In this document: one piece after another, positions 1-9,719 of the stretch
Numbering within the stretch: position 1 is the stretch's first letter
How the letters are laid out: the number at the start of each line of letters is the position of its first letter
NCBI RefSeq assembly: GCF_900115825.1
Contig: NZ_FOXW01000001.1
Coordinates: forward strand, 62,001 to 126,000
From: Desemzia incerta
Lineage (GTDB): Bacteria > Bacillota > Bacilli > Lactobacillales > Carnobacteriaceae
Length of the DNA stretch: 64,000 bases
Direction: 5' to 3'
Notes under the pieces: generated by a model
What the model was told of the DNA's origin: nothing
Database searches by the model: none
The model's input: the letters and a program-made list of their open reading frames with translations, nothing else
Program-made: the position numbers and the translations under genes

Positions 1-815
1 GAGTTGGAGCTGCCAACTTTGGAGATCCATTCAACTTGATTATCGCGAGTTTTGTTTTCTTGATCGTTCTTGGAATCAACCATTATGGCAGCAAGAGAAT
101 TGCTCCAGCTGCTGTGTTGTTAGGGATCGTCATTGGTTATCTTGTCTGTATTCCTCTAGGTATGGTCGATTTTTCTCAAGTGGCTCAAGCGCAATGGTTC
201 GCTTTTCCACAACTGTTCAAGTTTGGAATCAACTTTGATTTGAAATTTGCGATTCCATTTGTAGCAGGATACTTAGTGACCATTATTGAAACGGTGGGAG
301 TTATGCAAACCATCGGCGAAGTCACACAAACGAAATTATCTGATGAAGATATAGCCAATGGTGTGCGGGCAGACGGTGTCGGTTCTTTCATTGGACCAGC
401 TTTAGGATCTGGTCCAGTAGCAACGTTCAGTCAAAATGCTGGTTTGATTCCGTTGACTCGAAACGCTTCACGTTCAGTAGCTATAGCTGCGGGAGTCATT
501 TTGATGTTAATGAGTTTTTTCCCTAAGTTTGCTACTTTGGTATCAATTATGCCCATGCCGGTTCTAGGTGGAGCTGGGATCTTGATGTTCGGCACAGTTG
601 CTGGTGCCGGAATCAAATCCCTTTCACGTGTTAAAATGAATAACCGCAACTTACTGATCGTCTCTTCTGCAATTGGAGTCGGCTTAGGTGTAGCTTTTAG
701 ACCAGAAGTAGTAGCGGGTCTACCGGGAATTCTAGGCGGATTGTTTTCTTCAGGAATTTCAGCTGGTACGATCGTAGCTTTAGTCTTAAACATTTTGTTG
801 AAAGAAGAAAAATAA
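1..815 (+). CDS. NCS2-family xanthine/uracil-type permease, 3' part
   Basis: This is the C-terminal part of a nucleobase:cation symporter-2 protein of the cytoplasmic membrane. The reading frame is open from position 3, so the 5' end lies outside the window; the TTG at 36 is an internal Leu, not the start. About 270 residues are visible, mostly hydrophobic helices. The segment TFSQNAGLIPLTRNASR matches the conserved NCS2 signature around the substrate site (Q-N-x-G-L), and an acidic IIETVG helix lies earlier, as in purine/uracil permeases. The substrate cannot be fixed from this part; xanthine or another purine/uracil is the family expectation. A terminator follows directly. Confidence 0.85.
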   Translation, partial: VGAANFGDPFNLIIASFVFLIVLGINHYGSKRIAPAAVLLGIVIGYLVCIPLGMVDFSQVAQAQWFAFPQLFKFGINFDLKFAIPFVAGYLVTIIETVGVMQTIGEVTQTKLSDEDIANGVRADGVGSFIGPALGSGPVATFSQNAGLIPLTRNASRSVAIAAGVILMLMSFFPKFATLVSIMPMPVLGGAGILMFGTVAGAGIKSLSRVKMNNRNLLIVSSAIGVGLGVAFRPEVVAGLPGILGGLFSSGISAGTIVALVLNILLKEEK

Positions 816-828
816 CTAATTCTTTTAA

Positions 829-866
829 GGTCTGACTTTTATGCAAATAAAAGTTGGGCTTTTTTA
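829..866 (+). terminator. Intrinsic terminator after the permease gene
   Basis: An 8-bp perfect arm pair (ACTTTTAT at 835-842, ATAAAAGT at 847-854) has a GCAA loop. It is extended by G-T pairs and followed by a run of six T. Confidence 0.75.
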
Positions 867-913
867 TGCTTTTCGGTAACTATTTGGTTGTGTAAGGTGA
901 AGAGTCGCTTATA

Positions 914-1070
914 TCGGCCATGAGCGAGTAAAAAAGATGCCTTATGGCACAAAAAAAATTCCAAACGGCCATGAGAGTGGAAAAAATATTCCTCATGGCT
1001 GATATGAACGATTTACAAGCCATGAGCATAGACAAATTAAGATTTATGGCGCAAAATGCCAATCCAGCCA
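914..1070. repeat. Three tandem 51-bp units, each an imperfect palindrome
   Basis: The box GCCATGAG occurs at 917, 968 and 1019, and its imperfect complement (CTTATGGC, CTCATGGC, TTTATGGC) at 941, 992 and 1043. The period is exactly 51 bp in both arms. Each unit can fold as a hairpin with a loop of 16 bases. Sequence between the boxes is diverged, while the boxes are kept. A minus-strand open frame over the array (880-1071) only reflects the period of 17 codons. The rest of the 816-1110 gap holds no gene I can support. Confidence 0.8.
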
Positions 1071-1114
1071 TCCTAAACTAGTAATCAGTCTGTAACCTGC
1101 TGGAGGAGATAATT

Positions 1115-1123
1115 TGGTATACT
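1115..1123 (+). promoter_or_regulatory. Extended -10 promoter for the CAP-domain gene
   Basis: TGGTATACT fits the TGn-extended -10 pattern of sigma-A promoters. No good -35 box is seen 17 bp upstream. It lies 46 bp before the start codon at 1169. Confidence 0.5.
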
Positions 1124-1168
1124 AAAGTATCTAGTAAAACACCTTTGTTCATAAGAAAGGAAGTAAAG

Positions 1169-1831
1169 ATGACCAAATTTTTTGGATTTATATTGACCAT
1201 TTTAGTCTCTGTTGTGTTTGGTTTTTGGCTGGCTGCAACGAATATTTTAGATGGGACTCGCGCAGGAGATGTATTGTATGAAATAGTCGATATAATACCT
1301 ATGCCAAATGAAAGTTCAACAGCTTTGCAAATTGATATCCCTAAAGAAGAAACCAGCGCATCAACGGTGCAATCATCTGAAGAAGGTACTCCCGAAAATA
1401 CTGCAACAAATCAAAATGGAATAGATTATCAGGTTATCGAAAATCATATTTTTGAATTGCTTAATGAGCTGAGAGCTGAAGTAGGTGTCTCAACACTCAC
1501 AAAAAATGATCAGTTAAAAGTGGCTGCAGATAAACGAGCTGTAGAAACGGAAGAATTGTTTGAACACACTCGTCCAGATGGAAGTGATCCTTTTACGGTT
1601 TTAGAAGAAGTAGAAACTCCCTATCGTTATCGATGGGCGGGAGAAAATTTAGCTATGGCAACTTATTATTTAGATGAAATCGGTATGGCAGAAGTTATTT
1701 TTGAAGGTTGGAAAAACAGTGAAGGTCACTACAAAAATATGATCAAGCCTGAATTTAAAGAAGTGGGTATCGGAATTCATTATGATGGAGAGATTCTATA
1801 CGCAACTCAAATTTTTGGGACGCCGCTGTAA
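1169..1831 (+). CDS. Membrane-anchored CAP-domain (SCP-like) protein
   Basis: The product has 220 residues. I place the start at the ATG at 1169, because AGAAAGG lies 7 bases before it; the in-frame TTG at 1145 has no ribosome site. Residues 3-24 form one membrane segment (signal anchor), followed by a polar Ser/Thr/Glu-rich linker to about residue 90. The C-terminal half is a CAP domain with the expected blocks: FEHTRPDGS, AGENLA, a W-x-x-S-x-x-H-x-x-N-M block and a final YATQIFG. CAP proteins of Bacilli act outside the cell, and the biochemical role of most is unknown. The gene stands alone, with its own promoter-like box and a strong terminator. Confidence 0.85.
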   Translation: MTKFFGFILTILVSVVFGFWLAATNILDGTRAGDVLYEIVDIIPMPNESSTALQIDIPKEETSASTVQSSEEGTPENTATNQNGIDYQVIENHIFELLNELRAEVGVSTLTKNDQLKVAADKRAVETEELFEHTRPDGSDPFTVLEEVETPYRYRWAGENLAMATYYLDEIGMAEVIFEGWKNSEGHYKNMIKPEFKEVGIGIHYDGEILYATQIFGTPL

Positions 1832-1840
1832 ATTAAAATA

Positions 1841-1893
1841 AAAACATTCTCCGCATCAATGAAAATCATTGTTGATGCGGAGAATGTTTTTTT
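1841..1893. terminator. Bidirectional intrinsic terminator
   Basis: Two perfect 19-bp arms (1841-1859 and 1872-1890) are flanked by A and T runs on both sides. It serves the CAP gene on the plus strand and the DUF188 gene on the minus strand. Confidence 0.9.
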
Positions 1894-2371
1894 ATGGTTG
1901 ATTTTTTGTTTGTGTTCCATCTGTATACTCGTCCAAAATAATTCTGAATGAGGATTTAAATTGTTCACGGTCTTCTTTGGTAAAGGCTTTTGGTCCTTTA
2001 GTTCGCTGGCCGCTCTTGCGTGCCATAGCGCTTAAATAACGGGACTGCAATAATTGATCTATGTTATCTGCAGTGTATCTAAAGCCGGTATGGTGCAACA
2101 CGATACAGCCCTTTGCTAAACATAATGAAGCTAGACCATAGTCTTGAGTGATCAAGACATCTCCTTTTTTTACCAGCTGCATAATACGATAATCGGCCGC
2201 TTCAGCTCCAGTATCTACATAAACCGTGTTCACATTCTGTGGATATTCCTTTGTGGAATAATGTGAAATGCTCGTCACTAAAGTAACCGGTAATCCTCGT
2301 TTCACGCCTTCTTCAATCACAGTATCTTTTACAGGACTTGCATCGGCATCAATAAAAATATGCACCTTCAT
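1892..2371 (-). CDS. DUF188 / YaiI-YqxD family protein (UPF0178)
   Basis: The product has 159 residues, normal for the family. The N-terminus [15 protein letters not shown] is the family signature; acidic residues of the same sort form the active centre of PIN-like nucleases, to which DUF188 is related. Further blocks are [18 protein letters not shown] and a basic [19 protein letters not shown] segment. I prefer the ATG at 2371, with GAGAAAG 8 bases upstream; a GTG directly before it (2374) is the alternative. The function is not established. It converges on the CAP gene with a shared terminator. Confidence 0.88.
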   Translation of the reverse strand: MKVHIFIDADASPVKDTVIEEGVKRGLPVTLVTSISHYSTKEYPQNVNTVYVDTGAEAADYRIMQLVKKGDVLITQDYGLASLCLAKGCIVLHHTGFRYTADNIDQLLQSRYLSAMARKSGQRTKGPKAFTKEDREQFKSSFRIILDEYTDGTQTKNQP

Positions 2372-2523
2372 CACCTAAACTTTCTCTTTTGTTCCTTCAA
2401 TTGATTTTAGTATACAAGAAACCCGATGATTTACAAATTGCAAATTAGAAGATTAAATTTAATACAAAAAGTTTTACACAGCTATAGGTAATAATGTGAC
2501 AAACTATTCACATTATTGCCTAT

Positions 2524-2550
2524 TAATTTGTTAGTTTTTCTCCCGATATA
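2524..2550 (+). promoter_or_regulatory. Sigma-28 (FliA/SigD-type) promoter before the first chemoreceptor
   Basis: TAAT at 2524-2527, a 15-bp spacer and CCGATATA at 2543-2550 match the SigD consensus (TAAA-N15-CCGATAT). The same layout recurs before flgM and the first flagellin gene, which raises confidence. The start codon lies about 105 bp downstream. Confidence 0.82.
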
Positions 2551-2656
2551 ATCAACAGTCAATATAATCTTTTTTACAAATTTTAAAGAGGAGGGAAATT
2601 TGTAAGGAATAGTAGTTGTTGTATCGTGTACATAATGAAAAGTGAGGGAAAAATTA

Positions 2657-4426
2657 ATGGAAACAACAAATAAATTAACAGAGACACCTTTAGAAAAAGT
2701 AACATCGCGTTCGTTTAATTTCAAAGATAAATTTAATGCAAAGAGTATCAAAGGGAAAATGCTATCAAATTTTGGTGTAATTATATTATTAGTATTAATT
2801 AGTAACGGGATTAATTTGTTCAGTATTTCTCGTCAAAATGATGCTGTGACAAGTGTATTAGAAGAAGACATGGAATTACTGATTTTAGATGAAAGTTTAG
2901 CCAGTAACATGGCAGAGCGTATGAATTTATTACAAGCTTATGTCATCTCAGAAGATACAGATTATTTAAACACTTTTAATGACAGAATTGACGAAAGTAT
3001 TGCTTTAGAGAACGAATTTTTAAGCAGCTCCAATTCAAGCGAAGCTCAAAACTTGGTGGACCAAAAAATTGAATGGGGAACGTTTACAGATGAAGTGATT
3101 GCAGCAATGGAAGAAGACGATACTGCTCTCGCCGGAATGACTATGCTTAATGAAGTTATTCCTAGAGGAGATGAATTGATTCAATCCTTTAATGAATTAT
3201 CAACTAATCGGGAAGAAGAAATCCAAAAGACAGCTCAAGAAGTTAAAGAGGCTGGTGCAGGAATGGCGATGAATTTAATCATCGTTGCAGGACTTACGAT
3301 TGTTCTTGGTATAGGTATTGCTCTATTTGTTTCTAACAGTATTTCTAAACCCATCAAACAATTGAAAGAACGCATGCAAATTATGGCTGCAGGTGATTTA
3401 AGTACTGAACCTTTAGAAGCAACATCACAAGATGAAATTGGAGAACTAATGACAGCGGCTAATGAAATGAGCTATAGAACAGCTGAAGTCTTGAAAGAAG
3501 CAAGTACGATCGCTCAAACGACTTCTCATTACAGTGAGGAATTGACGCAAGCTACTTTTGAAGTGAAAAGTGGAGCGGAACAAATCGCAACAACTATGCA
3601 AGAAATGGCATCTGGTTCAGAGACACAAGCAGGAAATGCTTCAGAATTGGCTGTAGTAATGGATTCATTTGTAAAAATCATTGAAGATGCTAATACAACA
3701 AGTACTACTGCAAAAAATCAATCGGCTAATATTCTAGAAATGTCTGCGGATGGACAAGATTTGATGAATACGTCAACACAACAAATGACTAAAATCGATA
3801 GTGTAGTCAGCCAAGCCGTTGAAAAAATGTTTGGTTTGAACACTCAAACAAACGAAATTTCTAAATTGGTAGAAGTTATCAAAGATGTAGCAGACCAAAC
3901 GAACTTATTAGCTTTGAATGCAGCTATCGAAGCAGCACGTGCAGGTGAGCATGGTAAAGGATTTGCTGTAGTAGCAGATGAAGTCCGTAAATTAGCAGAA
4001 CAAACTTCCAACTCTGTTAAAGATATTACCAATTTTGTTCAGACGATTCAAAATGAGTCATTCAACGTGATGGACTCATTAAGCAACGGATATAAAGAAG
4101 TAACAGAAGGTACAGCTCAAATCAAACAAACTGGAGCGATGTTGAGCTCCATCAATAATGAAATTTCTAATATCTCCACTGGGGTTAATAAAATTACGGC
4201 TAACTTAGAAGATATTCTAGCATACAGCAAAGAAATGGATGTTTCTATCGGCGATATTGCCTCTGTTTCAGAAGAATCTGCTGCAGGTGTAGAAGAAACT
4301 TCTGCTGCTTCACAAGAAATCTCTGGATCAATGGATGAAGTGTCAGCAAGTGCGGTACAAGTATCAGAATTAGCGGATAAACTAAACGATTTAGTGCAAC
4401 ATTTCAAACTTTCAGCAGAAGCATAA
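2657..4426 (+). CDS. Methyl-accepting chemotaxis protein, four-helix sensor type
   Basis: Membrane chemoreceptor of 589 residues. The ATG at 2657 is preferred because AGGGA lies 7 bases upstream; the GTG at 2642 lies inside that ribosome site. Membrane segments are at about 37-57 and 198-225. Between them is an all-helical, ligand-unassigned periplasm-side region of the 4HB_MCP kind. A HAMP domain follows, then a long coiled coil whose hairpin tip (about residues 413-449) holds the near-invariant [16 protein letters not shown] segment that contacts CheA and CheW. It is preceded by a sigma-28 promoter and heads the chemotaxis gene block. The ligand cannot be read from the sequence. Confidence 0.93.
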   Translation: METTNKLTETPLEKVTSRSFNFKDKFNAKSIKGKMLSNFGVIILLVLISNGINLFSISRQNDAVTSVLEEDMELLILDESLASNMAERMNLLQAYVISEDTDYLNTFNDRIDESIALENEFLSSSNSSEAQNLVDQKIEWGTFTDEVIAAMEEDDTALAGMTMLNEVIPRGDELIQSFNELSTNREEEIQKTAQEVKEAGAGMAMNLIIVAGLTIVLGIGIALFVSNSISKPIKQLKERMQIMAAGDLSTEPLEATSQDEIGELMTAANEMSYRTAEVLKEASTIAQTTSHYSEELTQATFEVKSGAEQIATTMQEMASGSETQAGNASELAVVMDSFVKIIEDANTTSTTAKNQSANILEMSADGQDLMNTSTQQMTKIDSVVSQAVEKMFGLNTQTNEISKLVEVIKDVADQTNLLALNAAIEAARAGEHGKGFAVVADEVRKLAEQTSNSVKDITNFVQTIQNESFNVMDSLSNGYKEVTEGTAQIKQTGAMLSSINNEISNISTGVNKITANLEDILAYSKEMDVSIGDIASVSEESAAGVEETSAASQEISGSMDEVSASAVQVSELADKLNDLVQHFKLSAEA

Positions 4427-4466
4427 TCGGCGGAAAGAAAATAACAGCTTAAAAGAAGATAAAAGA

Positions 4467-4494
4467 TGAAGATGAGGTTTTACACTCATCTTCA
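4467..4494 (+). other. Hairpin between the two chemoreceptor genes
   Basis: There are perfect 10-bp arms (4467-4476 and 4485-4494) with an 8-base loop. No T-run follows, so it is more likely an RNA-stability or processing hairpin than a full terminator. Confidence 0.5.
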
Positions 4495-4568
4495 CATACA
4501 TATTTGCTTTAGGTAAGGATTGAAGGAGAGTTTTTAGATGTAGAGAATTTACAGTTGAAGGAGACACA

Positions 4569-6782
4569 ATGATGGCAGACAAGTTCAAAGATATAGTGAA
4601 AACGGTAATTGAGAAAGCAAAGGATATTCGATGGAAAAAGCGAGATGTCTCGAAAACGAATCGAAAAAAAAGTATTAAATACCCTATTATTCTGTTAATC
4701 GTACTATTAGTAGCAGCTCCTGTCGTAGTCGCATTAACATTATCTGCAGATAATTCAACGAAGCTATTAGCTGACCGTATTGAAACCAGCGAAAAAGATA
4801 TGACCACTATCCTGGCAAATCAATTGCAAGATACAGCTAAATCTATGGAAAATAGTCTAGATTTGTTAGCGAAAGAAGAAGTTTTTTGGCAGATTACAGA
4901 AGATGATTCTGTACGTTCAGAGATTTGGAACAATCTGAACATCTTACAAACAACTAGCAACAATATCGGAACAGCTTTATACGCTCCAGTAGAAAAAGAA
5001 GTTATTGCTACTACAACTGGAGTATATGAAAATTATGATCCTACGAATAGAGAATGGTATACCGGCGCATTAGATGCCAAAGGGAAAGTATATTGGAGTA
5101 CTCCTTATACAAATACAGTTGACTCTGAGCAAATCATCACAGCTTCAAAAGCCGTTTATCAAGGTGGAGAACTGGTAGGTGTTCTGGCTTTTGACTTGTT
5201 ATTGAGTAACGTCAATAACATGGTCAATGATCTGAATATTGGAAATACTGGCTATTTCTTTATTGCTGATAAAAATGGAACAGTCTTTATGTCACAAAAA
5301 GCATCAGAAGTCGATTCATCAATTGTAAACGATCTTATGTTTACGACTGCTTACGAAGAAAACGGATTTGTGGACAATGAACGCAACGACAAAGTTGACG
5401 CTTATTATCAAAAAGTACCTGCTTTAGGCTTGACGATTTATACGATTGCTGAAAAAGCAGAAATGGCACCAGAACTAGCGATGAACAATAAAGTTATTCT
5501 GTTCATAGTAGTTGTTGGTACTCTGATAGCTGTTTTACTAGCCTTAATCGTTTCAGGATACCTTACTCGAATCACGTCATCATTTGTTCAGGCCTTTGAT
5601 AAACTAAAAAATGGAGATTTATCTACTCGAATGACTTCAGATGATTTAGCCTTCAAGTTCGAGAGCAAATGGTTGAAAAAGAAAAGAACTATTCAATCAA
5701 CGTCAGTAAGTGAAGACGGAAATGAATTTGGGCAGCTTGCACACCACTTTAATGAAATGGCACGTCGCTTCAATGAGACAGTAGGAAGAATGAAAGAAGA
5801 GAGCATCCAACTGGCAGACATGACAGAAACCATGACAGAGATCGCAAGACAAACGACTTCAGCAACAGAAGAAGTTTCTGAAACGATCATGGGAGTTGCA
5901 GAAGCAACAGGAACTCAAACTCAAGACACAACTCATACGGCTGAACAAATGGGCGAATTGGTAGATGTATTCAATCAAATAGAAGTGAGTTTAGGTCAAA
6001 TGCAAACGAACACTGAAGTTACCGCTGAAGCTAATATGAACAGCAGTGAAAAATTGTTCTTTGTGTATGAGAATTGGCAAGCTACAGTAGAAATGTTGAA
6101 AACATTGCAAAAAAATATCAACGGCGTGAACATGGAAATTCAAAATGTGGATAAGATTGTGCAATCTATTCAAGAAATTTCAAAACAAACCAATCTATTG
6201 GCATTGAATGCAGCTATTGAGGCTGCTCGAGCAGGGGAAGCCGGAAGAGGTTTTGCGGTCGTTGCAGATGAAGTCCGTAAATTGGCCGAAAAAAGTGCAT
6301 CATCCTCTAAAGAAATCAGTCAAATCATTTCCACCATTCAGAAGAAATCGAATGATATGGTGACAAAAGTTCAAGACACGAACGATGGCAGTGAAAAGCA
6401 AACAGCGTTCATTGATCAAGCCATTGATGCAGCCAATACAGTTACAGATAAAATGGACCTATTGATGCAAGACATCAGCAGTGTAGCGGGACTAAATGAA
6501 GTTATTGTGGTCAAAAAAGAAACGGTTGTGTCTTCTATTGAGAACATAGCGGCTTCTGCTGAGGAAAATTCCGCAGCTACAGAAGAAGTTTCTGCTAATG
6601 CAGAAGAAATATTGGCGACTATGCAAGAATTCAGTTCGCACATTACGGATCTAGAGAGAGTAGCAAGTGAATTGAGCGATTCAGCTAACCAATTCCAATT
6701 GTATGATGAGGAAACAGATCATGCAGATGAAGACGATGAAGTTTATCCAGATGTGGAAAACTTATCTCTTGGAGAAATTTAG
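4569..6782 (+). CDS. Methyl-accepting chemotaxis protein with Cache sensor domain
   Basis: Membrane chemoreceptor of 737 residues. GAAGGAGA lies 5 bases before the ATG at 4569 (a second ATG follows at once). TM1 is at about 34-59 and TM2 at about 306-331. Between them is a double-Cache domain with [23 protein letters not shown] and [10 protein letters not shown] blocks; these resemble amino-acid-binding dCache_1 domains, although the usual D after PY-x is N here. The HAMP region carries an extra stretch of about 20 residues, rich in Lys, between its two helices. The signalling hairpin (about 540-575) has [16 protein letters not shown]. Downstream genes follow with short gaps, so it is probably co-transcribed with them. 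Confidence 0.93.
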   Translation: MMADKFKDIVKTVIEKAKDIRWKKRDVSKTNRKKSIKYPIILLIVLLVAAPVVVALTLSADNSTKLLADRIETSEKDMTTILANQLQDTAKSMENSLDLLAKEEVFWQITEDDSVRSEIWNNLNILQTTSNNIGTALYAPVEKEVIATTTGVYENYDPTNREWYTGALDAKGKVYWSTPYTNTVDSEQIITASKAVYQGGELVGVLAFDLLLSNVNNMVNDLNIGNTGYFFIADKNGTVFMSQKASEVDSSIVNDLMFTTAYEENGFVDNERNDKVDAYYQKVPALGLTIYTIAEKAEMAPELAMNNKVILFIVVVGTLIAVLLALIVSGYLTRITSSFVQAFDKLKNGDLSTRMTSDDLAFKFESKWLKKKRTIQSTSVSEDGNEFGQLAHHFNEMARRFNETVGRMKEESIQLADMTETMTEIARQTTSATEEVSETIMGVAEATGTQTQDTTHTAEQMGELVDVFNQIEVSLGQMQTNTEVTAEANMNSSEKLFFVYENWQATVEMLKTLQKNINGVNMEIQNVDKIVQSIQEISKQTNLLALNAAIEAARAGEAGRGFAVVADEVRKLAEKSASSSKEISQIISTIQKKSNDMVTKVQDTNDGSEKQTAFIDQAIDAANTVTDKMDLLMQDISSVAGLNEVIVVKKETVVSSIENIAASAEENSAATEEVSANAEEILATMQEFSSHITDLERVASELSDSANQFQLYDEETDHADEDDEVYPDVENLSLGEI

Positions 6783-6812
6783 TGTAATACGCTTAAGAAA
6801 GCAGGTGTAAAA

Positions 6813-7292
6813 GTGAAAAAGCACATTATCTTTATGTGTAACAATCAAAAAACAGCCGTTGATATTGATGTTACAGAACGAATCTTGTTGTTGGAAGATA
6901 TCACCTTGATTCCAGATACATCGAATTATATTAAAGGTGTGATCGATTATAGCGAAGAAGTCCTTCCAGTGATTGATTTAAACGAGCGATTATTCCATCA
7001 AACGTATCAAAAAACGGAGCAGACGAAAGTGATCGTAACTTTGTGGAAAAACAAAAAAATCGGATTGATCGTGGATGATGTTACTGCAGTTCAAGACTTT
7101 AGTGATCAAGAACTGCAATCTGATACGAATGAAAATAAAGGCAGAAGCATCAGAGCGATTGTCAGAACTCCTGAAAGTATTATTACCGTTATAGATGTGG
7201 ACAACCTATTTTCAGCTGATGGAGAAGCTGAATTGTTATCTATCATAGAAACCTTTGCAAAAGAAAAAGAAGGCTCTTCTGAAAAAGAGTAA
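6813..7292 (+). CDS. CheW-like chemotaxis coupling protein (159 aa)
   Basis: Cytosolic adaptor expected to link receptors and CheA. The start is GTG at 6813. It consists of a single CheW domain: ILLLEDITLIPDTSNYIKGV, then the family block VIDYSEEVLPVIDLNERL, and IGLIVDDVTAVQ. There is no receiver domain, so it is not CheV. The window holds a second CheW (12756-13172) nearer cheA; this copy sits directly behind the Cache receptor and before cheD and may serve that receptor. A short charged tail (AKEKEGSSEKE) ends the protein. Paralogue division of labour is an inference. Confidence 0.85.
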   Translation: MKKHIIFMCNNQKTAVDIDVTERILLLEDITLIPDTSNYIKGVIDYSEEVLPVIDLNERLFHQTYQKTEQTKVIVTLWKNKKIGLIVDDVTAVQDFSDQELQSDTNENKGRSIRAIVRTPESIITVIDVDNLFSADGEAELLSIIETFAKEKEGSSEKE

Positions 7293-7330
7293 ACCCAACC
7301 TTTTGCGTATGAAAAAGTGGTGAATAGTGA

Positions 7331-7813
7331 ATGTCAGAAGAATTAAAAGTAAGAATATCCGATTATAAAATTGCGACACCCCCAGATTCATTGATCACTA
7401 TCGCTCTTGGTTCTTGCGTAGGGATCGCTGTCTATGATCCTAAAACTAAAGTGGGCGGTCTGAGCCATATCATGCTGCCAGACAGTAAATTATTTAAACC
7501 GCCTTATAAAGTTGAAAAATTTGCTGACTTAGCTATCCCCCAAATGGTGAAAGAGATCAAACAGTTGGCTCGTACCGAAAAACTCGTAGCGAAAATCGCG
7601 GGGGGAGCCAGTATGTTTCAATTTTCCAGTCAATCAGATGGAGAGTCCATCGGGGATCGGAATATCAAAGCTGTCATTGATTGTCTGAATGAATTGAATA
7701 TTCCTTTATTGGGTCAACAAACAGGTGGAAATACAGGTAGAACGATGATGGTAGATTTGGAAGAATTTAAGGTAACTGTCCGTAGTGCGAATCGTGATAT
7801 TAGTGTTTTATGA
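7331..7813 (+). CDS. cheD: Chemoreceptor glutamine deamidase CheD
   Basis: CheD deamidates receptor glutamines and, in Bacillus-type systems, is bound by CheC in a feedback loop. The product has 160 residues, full length. The catalytic pair is visible: Cys29 in ALGSCVGIAVYD and His46 in GGLSHIMLPDS. The later IAGGASMF and GNTGRTMMVDL blocks are typical. The gene lies between a CheW-like gene and cheB. Presence of both cheD and cheC in one block supports a B. subtilis-like adaptation system. Confidence 0.93.
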   Translation: MSEELKVRISDYKIATPPDSLITIALGSCVGIAVYDPKTKVGGLSHIMLPDSKLFKPPYKVEKFADLAIPQMVKEIKQLARTEKLVAKIAGGASMFQFSSQSDGESIGDRNIKAVIDCLNELNIPLLGQQTGGNTGRTMMVDLEEFKVTVRSANRDISVL

Positions 7814-7832
7814 AAGGTAAAGGAATGGAAAA

Positions 7833-8879
7833 ATGAGTATAAAAATATTTCTAGTCGACGATTCGCCATTTATGCGAAAAGTTTTTTCGGATATCATTTC
7901 CGACATAGTTGGTTTGGAAGTTATTGGAACTTCCAGAAGCGGTAGAGATACCATACGCAGGTTGGAGCAATTAAAACCTGATTTGATTTTGATGGATGTC
8001 AACATGCCTGGATTGAACGGATTAGAAACATTGAAACTCATTAAAGAGATGAGTTCGGTTCGTATCGTGATGATGAGCTCTCAAGGTGGGGAAGATATGA
8101 CTATCGAAGCACTGGAAAGCGGTGCGGACGATTTTATAGGAAAACCTGAAAATTTAAGAGCCAATAGCGACGAGTTCAAAAAAGAACTGGAAGTTCGCAT
8201 TAAAGCACTTTTCAAGACCGCAGAGGCAAAAGCCCGAACGGCTATTAAAAGTACACCGGTGAAGAGAAAAAGACCAGTCTTAAACAGTGTTTTTCCAGAA
8301 CAGACTGTTCCAGAAAAAGTAAAAGCGATTGCTATCGGAGCTTCTACGGGAGGACCTAGAGCATTGATGCAAGTAGTTTCGAAGTTTCCAGCGAACTTAT
8401 CGATCCCCGTTTTTATCGTTCAGCACATGCCGGCTGGTTTTACGGCTTCATTTGCTCAACGAATGAATACTGAATCAAATGTTACAGTGGTTGAAGCTGT
8501 GGATGGCTTACCTGTGGAAAAAGGAATAGTGTATGTAGCTCCTGGCAATTACCATATGGTTGTGGAAAACCAAACGATTCGGTTGTTATCCACTCCTAAG
8601 ATCCACGGTGTTCGTCCAGCTGTTGATATTTTGTTTGAGTCGATCAAAGATGAATACAAACAAAATATCATAGGAGTCGTCCTGACTGGAATGGGTTACG
8701 ATGGAACTAAAGGATTATATGATATTAAATCTGTTGGGGGATATACCTTAGCGCAAAACGAAGAAACATCAGTCGTTTACGGGATGCCTAAGAACGCTGT
8801 GGAAAACGGCGTAGTAGATCAATGTATAGGATTGAAAGAAATTTCGGATATCCTAAATCAAATTATAAAGGTGAGCTAA
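7833..8879 (+). CDS. cheB: Chemotaxis protein-glutamate methylesterase CheB
   Basis: CheB removes methyl groups from receptor glutamates after phosphorylation by CheA. The product has 348 residues. The N-terminal receiver domain has acidic DD9-10, phospho-acceptor Asp55 (LILMDVNMPG) and MMSS and GKP blocks. After a basic linker (about 125-160) comes the esterase domain with Ser in AIGASTGGPRAL, His in VQHMPAGFT and Asp in LTGMGYDGTKGL. The final codon overlaps the cheR start by one base (TAATG), so the two antagonistic enzymes are translationally coupled. Confidence 0.95.
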   Translation: MSIKIFLVDDSPFMRKVFSDIISDIVGLEVIGTSRSGRDTIRRLEQLKPDLILMDVNMPGLNGLETLKLIKEMSSVRIVMMSSQGGEDMTIEALESGADDFIGKPENLRANSDEFKKELEVRIKALFKTAEAKARTAIKSTPVKRKRPVLNSVFPEQTVPEKVKAIAIGASTGGPRALMQVVSKFPANLSIPVFIVQHMPAGFTASFAQRMNTESNVTVVEAVDGLPVEKGIVYVAPGNYHMVVENQTIRLLSTPKIHGVRPAVDILFESIKDEYKQNIIGVVLTGMGYDGTKGLYDIKSVGGYTLAQNEETSVVYGMPKNAVENGVVDQCIGLKEISDILNQIIKVS

Positions 8880-9655
8880 TGGAACTTAACTATGATTTCT
8901 TTTATCAATGGACAACAAAAAATCTTAAATTGAACTTAGATGGGTATAAAGAGACTCAATTGCAACGACGTATCGCAACGAGTATGAAAAATGCTGGTGC
9001 AGAATCATTAGAAGAATATGCAGTAGTCATTGAAAAGAATCCTGAAGCGAAGCAAAAATTCTTGGACTATATCACCATCAATGTAACAGACTTTTTCCGT
9101 AACAAAGATATTTTTGAAGAATTCGAAGATCAACTGGTCAATGAGCTGCTGGTAAAGTTTCCTTCTTTAAAAATTTGGAGTGCTGCTTGTTCAACAGGCG
9201 CAGAAGCTTATTCTATTGCAATGATTTTAGCTAAACACAATGTTAAGTTGCAAAATAAAATTCTTGCTACAGATATTGATGAAACGATTCTGCAAAAAGG
9301 ACGAGACGGGATCTATAATGAGTATGAGTTGAAGAATTTAGAATACAACTTGCGAGACAAGTATTTTCAAGAGTCAAAAGGCAAGTATCATGTAAACAAC
9401 TCTATCAAACGTACCGTTGAATTTAAAAGACATGACCTGATATCGGATGCTTATCCAAAAAATTATCACGTCATCGTTTGCCGAAACGTTATGATTTATT
9501 TCAAGAATGACGTTAAGAATGAAATTTATCGCAAGATCAGTGAAGCTCTAGTACCAGGAGGACTCTACTTCGCAGGAGCCACTGAAACCATCTACAACCC
9601 AGCACAATACAACCTAAAAAAACTTACACCCTTTATATATCAAAAGGATGCGTAG
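8879..9655 (+). CDS. cheR: Chemotaxis protein methyltransferase CheR
   Basis: CheR methylates receptor glutamates using S-adenosylmethionine. I place the start at the ATG at 8879, which overlaps the cheB stop and has AAAGGTGAG just upstream; the longer frame from 8822 would run inside cheB. The product has 258 residues. The N-terminal helical domain includes a basic patch (TQLQRRIATSMK); NVTDFFRN and the SAM-binding loop SAACSTGAEAYSIAMIL follow, then ILATDID and the late IVCRNVMIYF block. All are standard for CheR. Confidence 0.95.
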   Translation: MELNYDFFYQWTTKNLKLNLDGYKETQLQRRIATSMKNAGAESLEEYAVVIEKNPEAKQKFLDYITINVTDFFRNKDIFEEFEDQLVNELLVKFPSLKIWSAACSTGAEAYSIAMILAKHNVKLQNKILATDIDETILQKGRDGIYNEYELKNLEYNLRDKYFQESKGKYHVNNSIKRTVEFKRHDLISDAYPKNYHVIVCRNVMIYFKNDVKNEIYRKISEALVPGGLYFAGATETIYNPAQYNLKKLTPFIYQKDA

Positions 9656-9719
9656 GTCGCTGGTTTGACAGAGATGAAGAGAAAAATCCAAAGCGATCAG
9701 ATTTAAAGGAGGGAATGCA

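Noticed and set aside
914-1070. Possible CRISPR-like array
   Set aside because: Repeats are only 8-bp boxes in palindromic pairs, spacers are not unique in the CRISPR sense, and no cas gene is near.
880-1071. Minus-strand frame of 63 codons with a 17-residue repeat
   Set aside because: The repeat follows from the 51-bp DNA period. The palindromic arms are conserved rather than codon positions, and there is no good ribosome site.
4467-4494. Terminator between the two chemoreceptor genes
   Set aside because: The hairpin is perfect, but no T-run follows on either strand; kept only as a hairpin.
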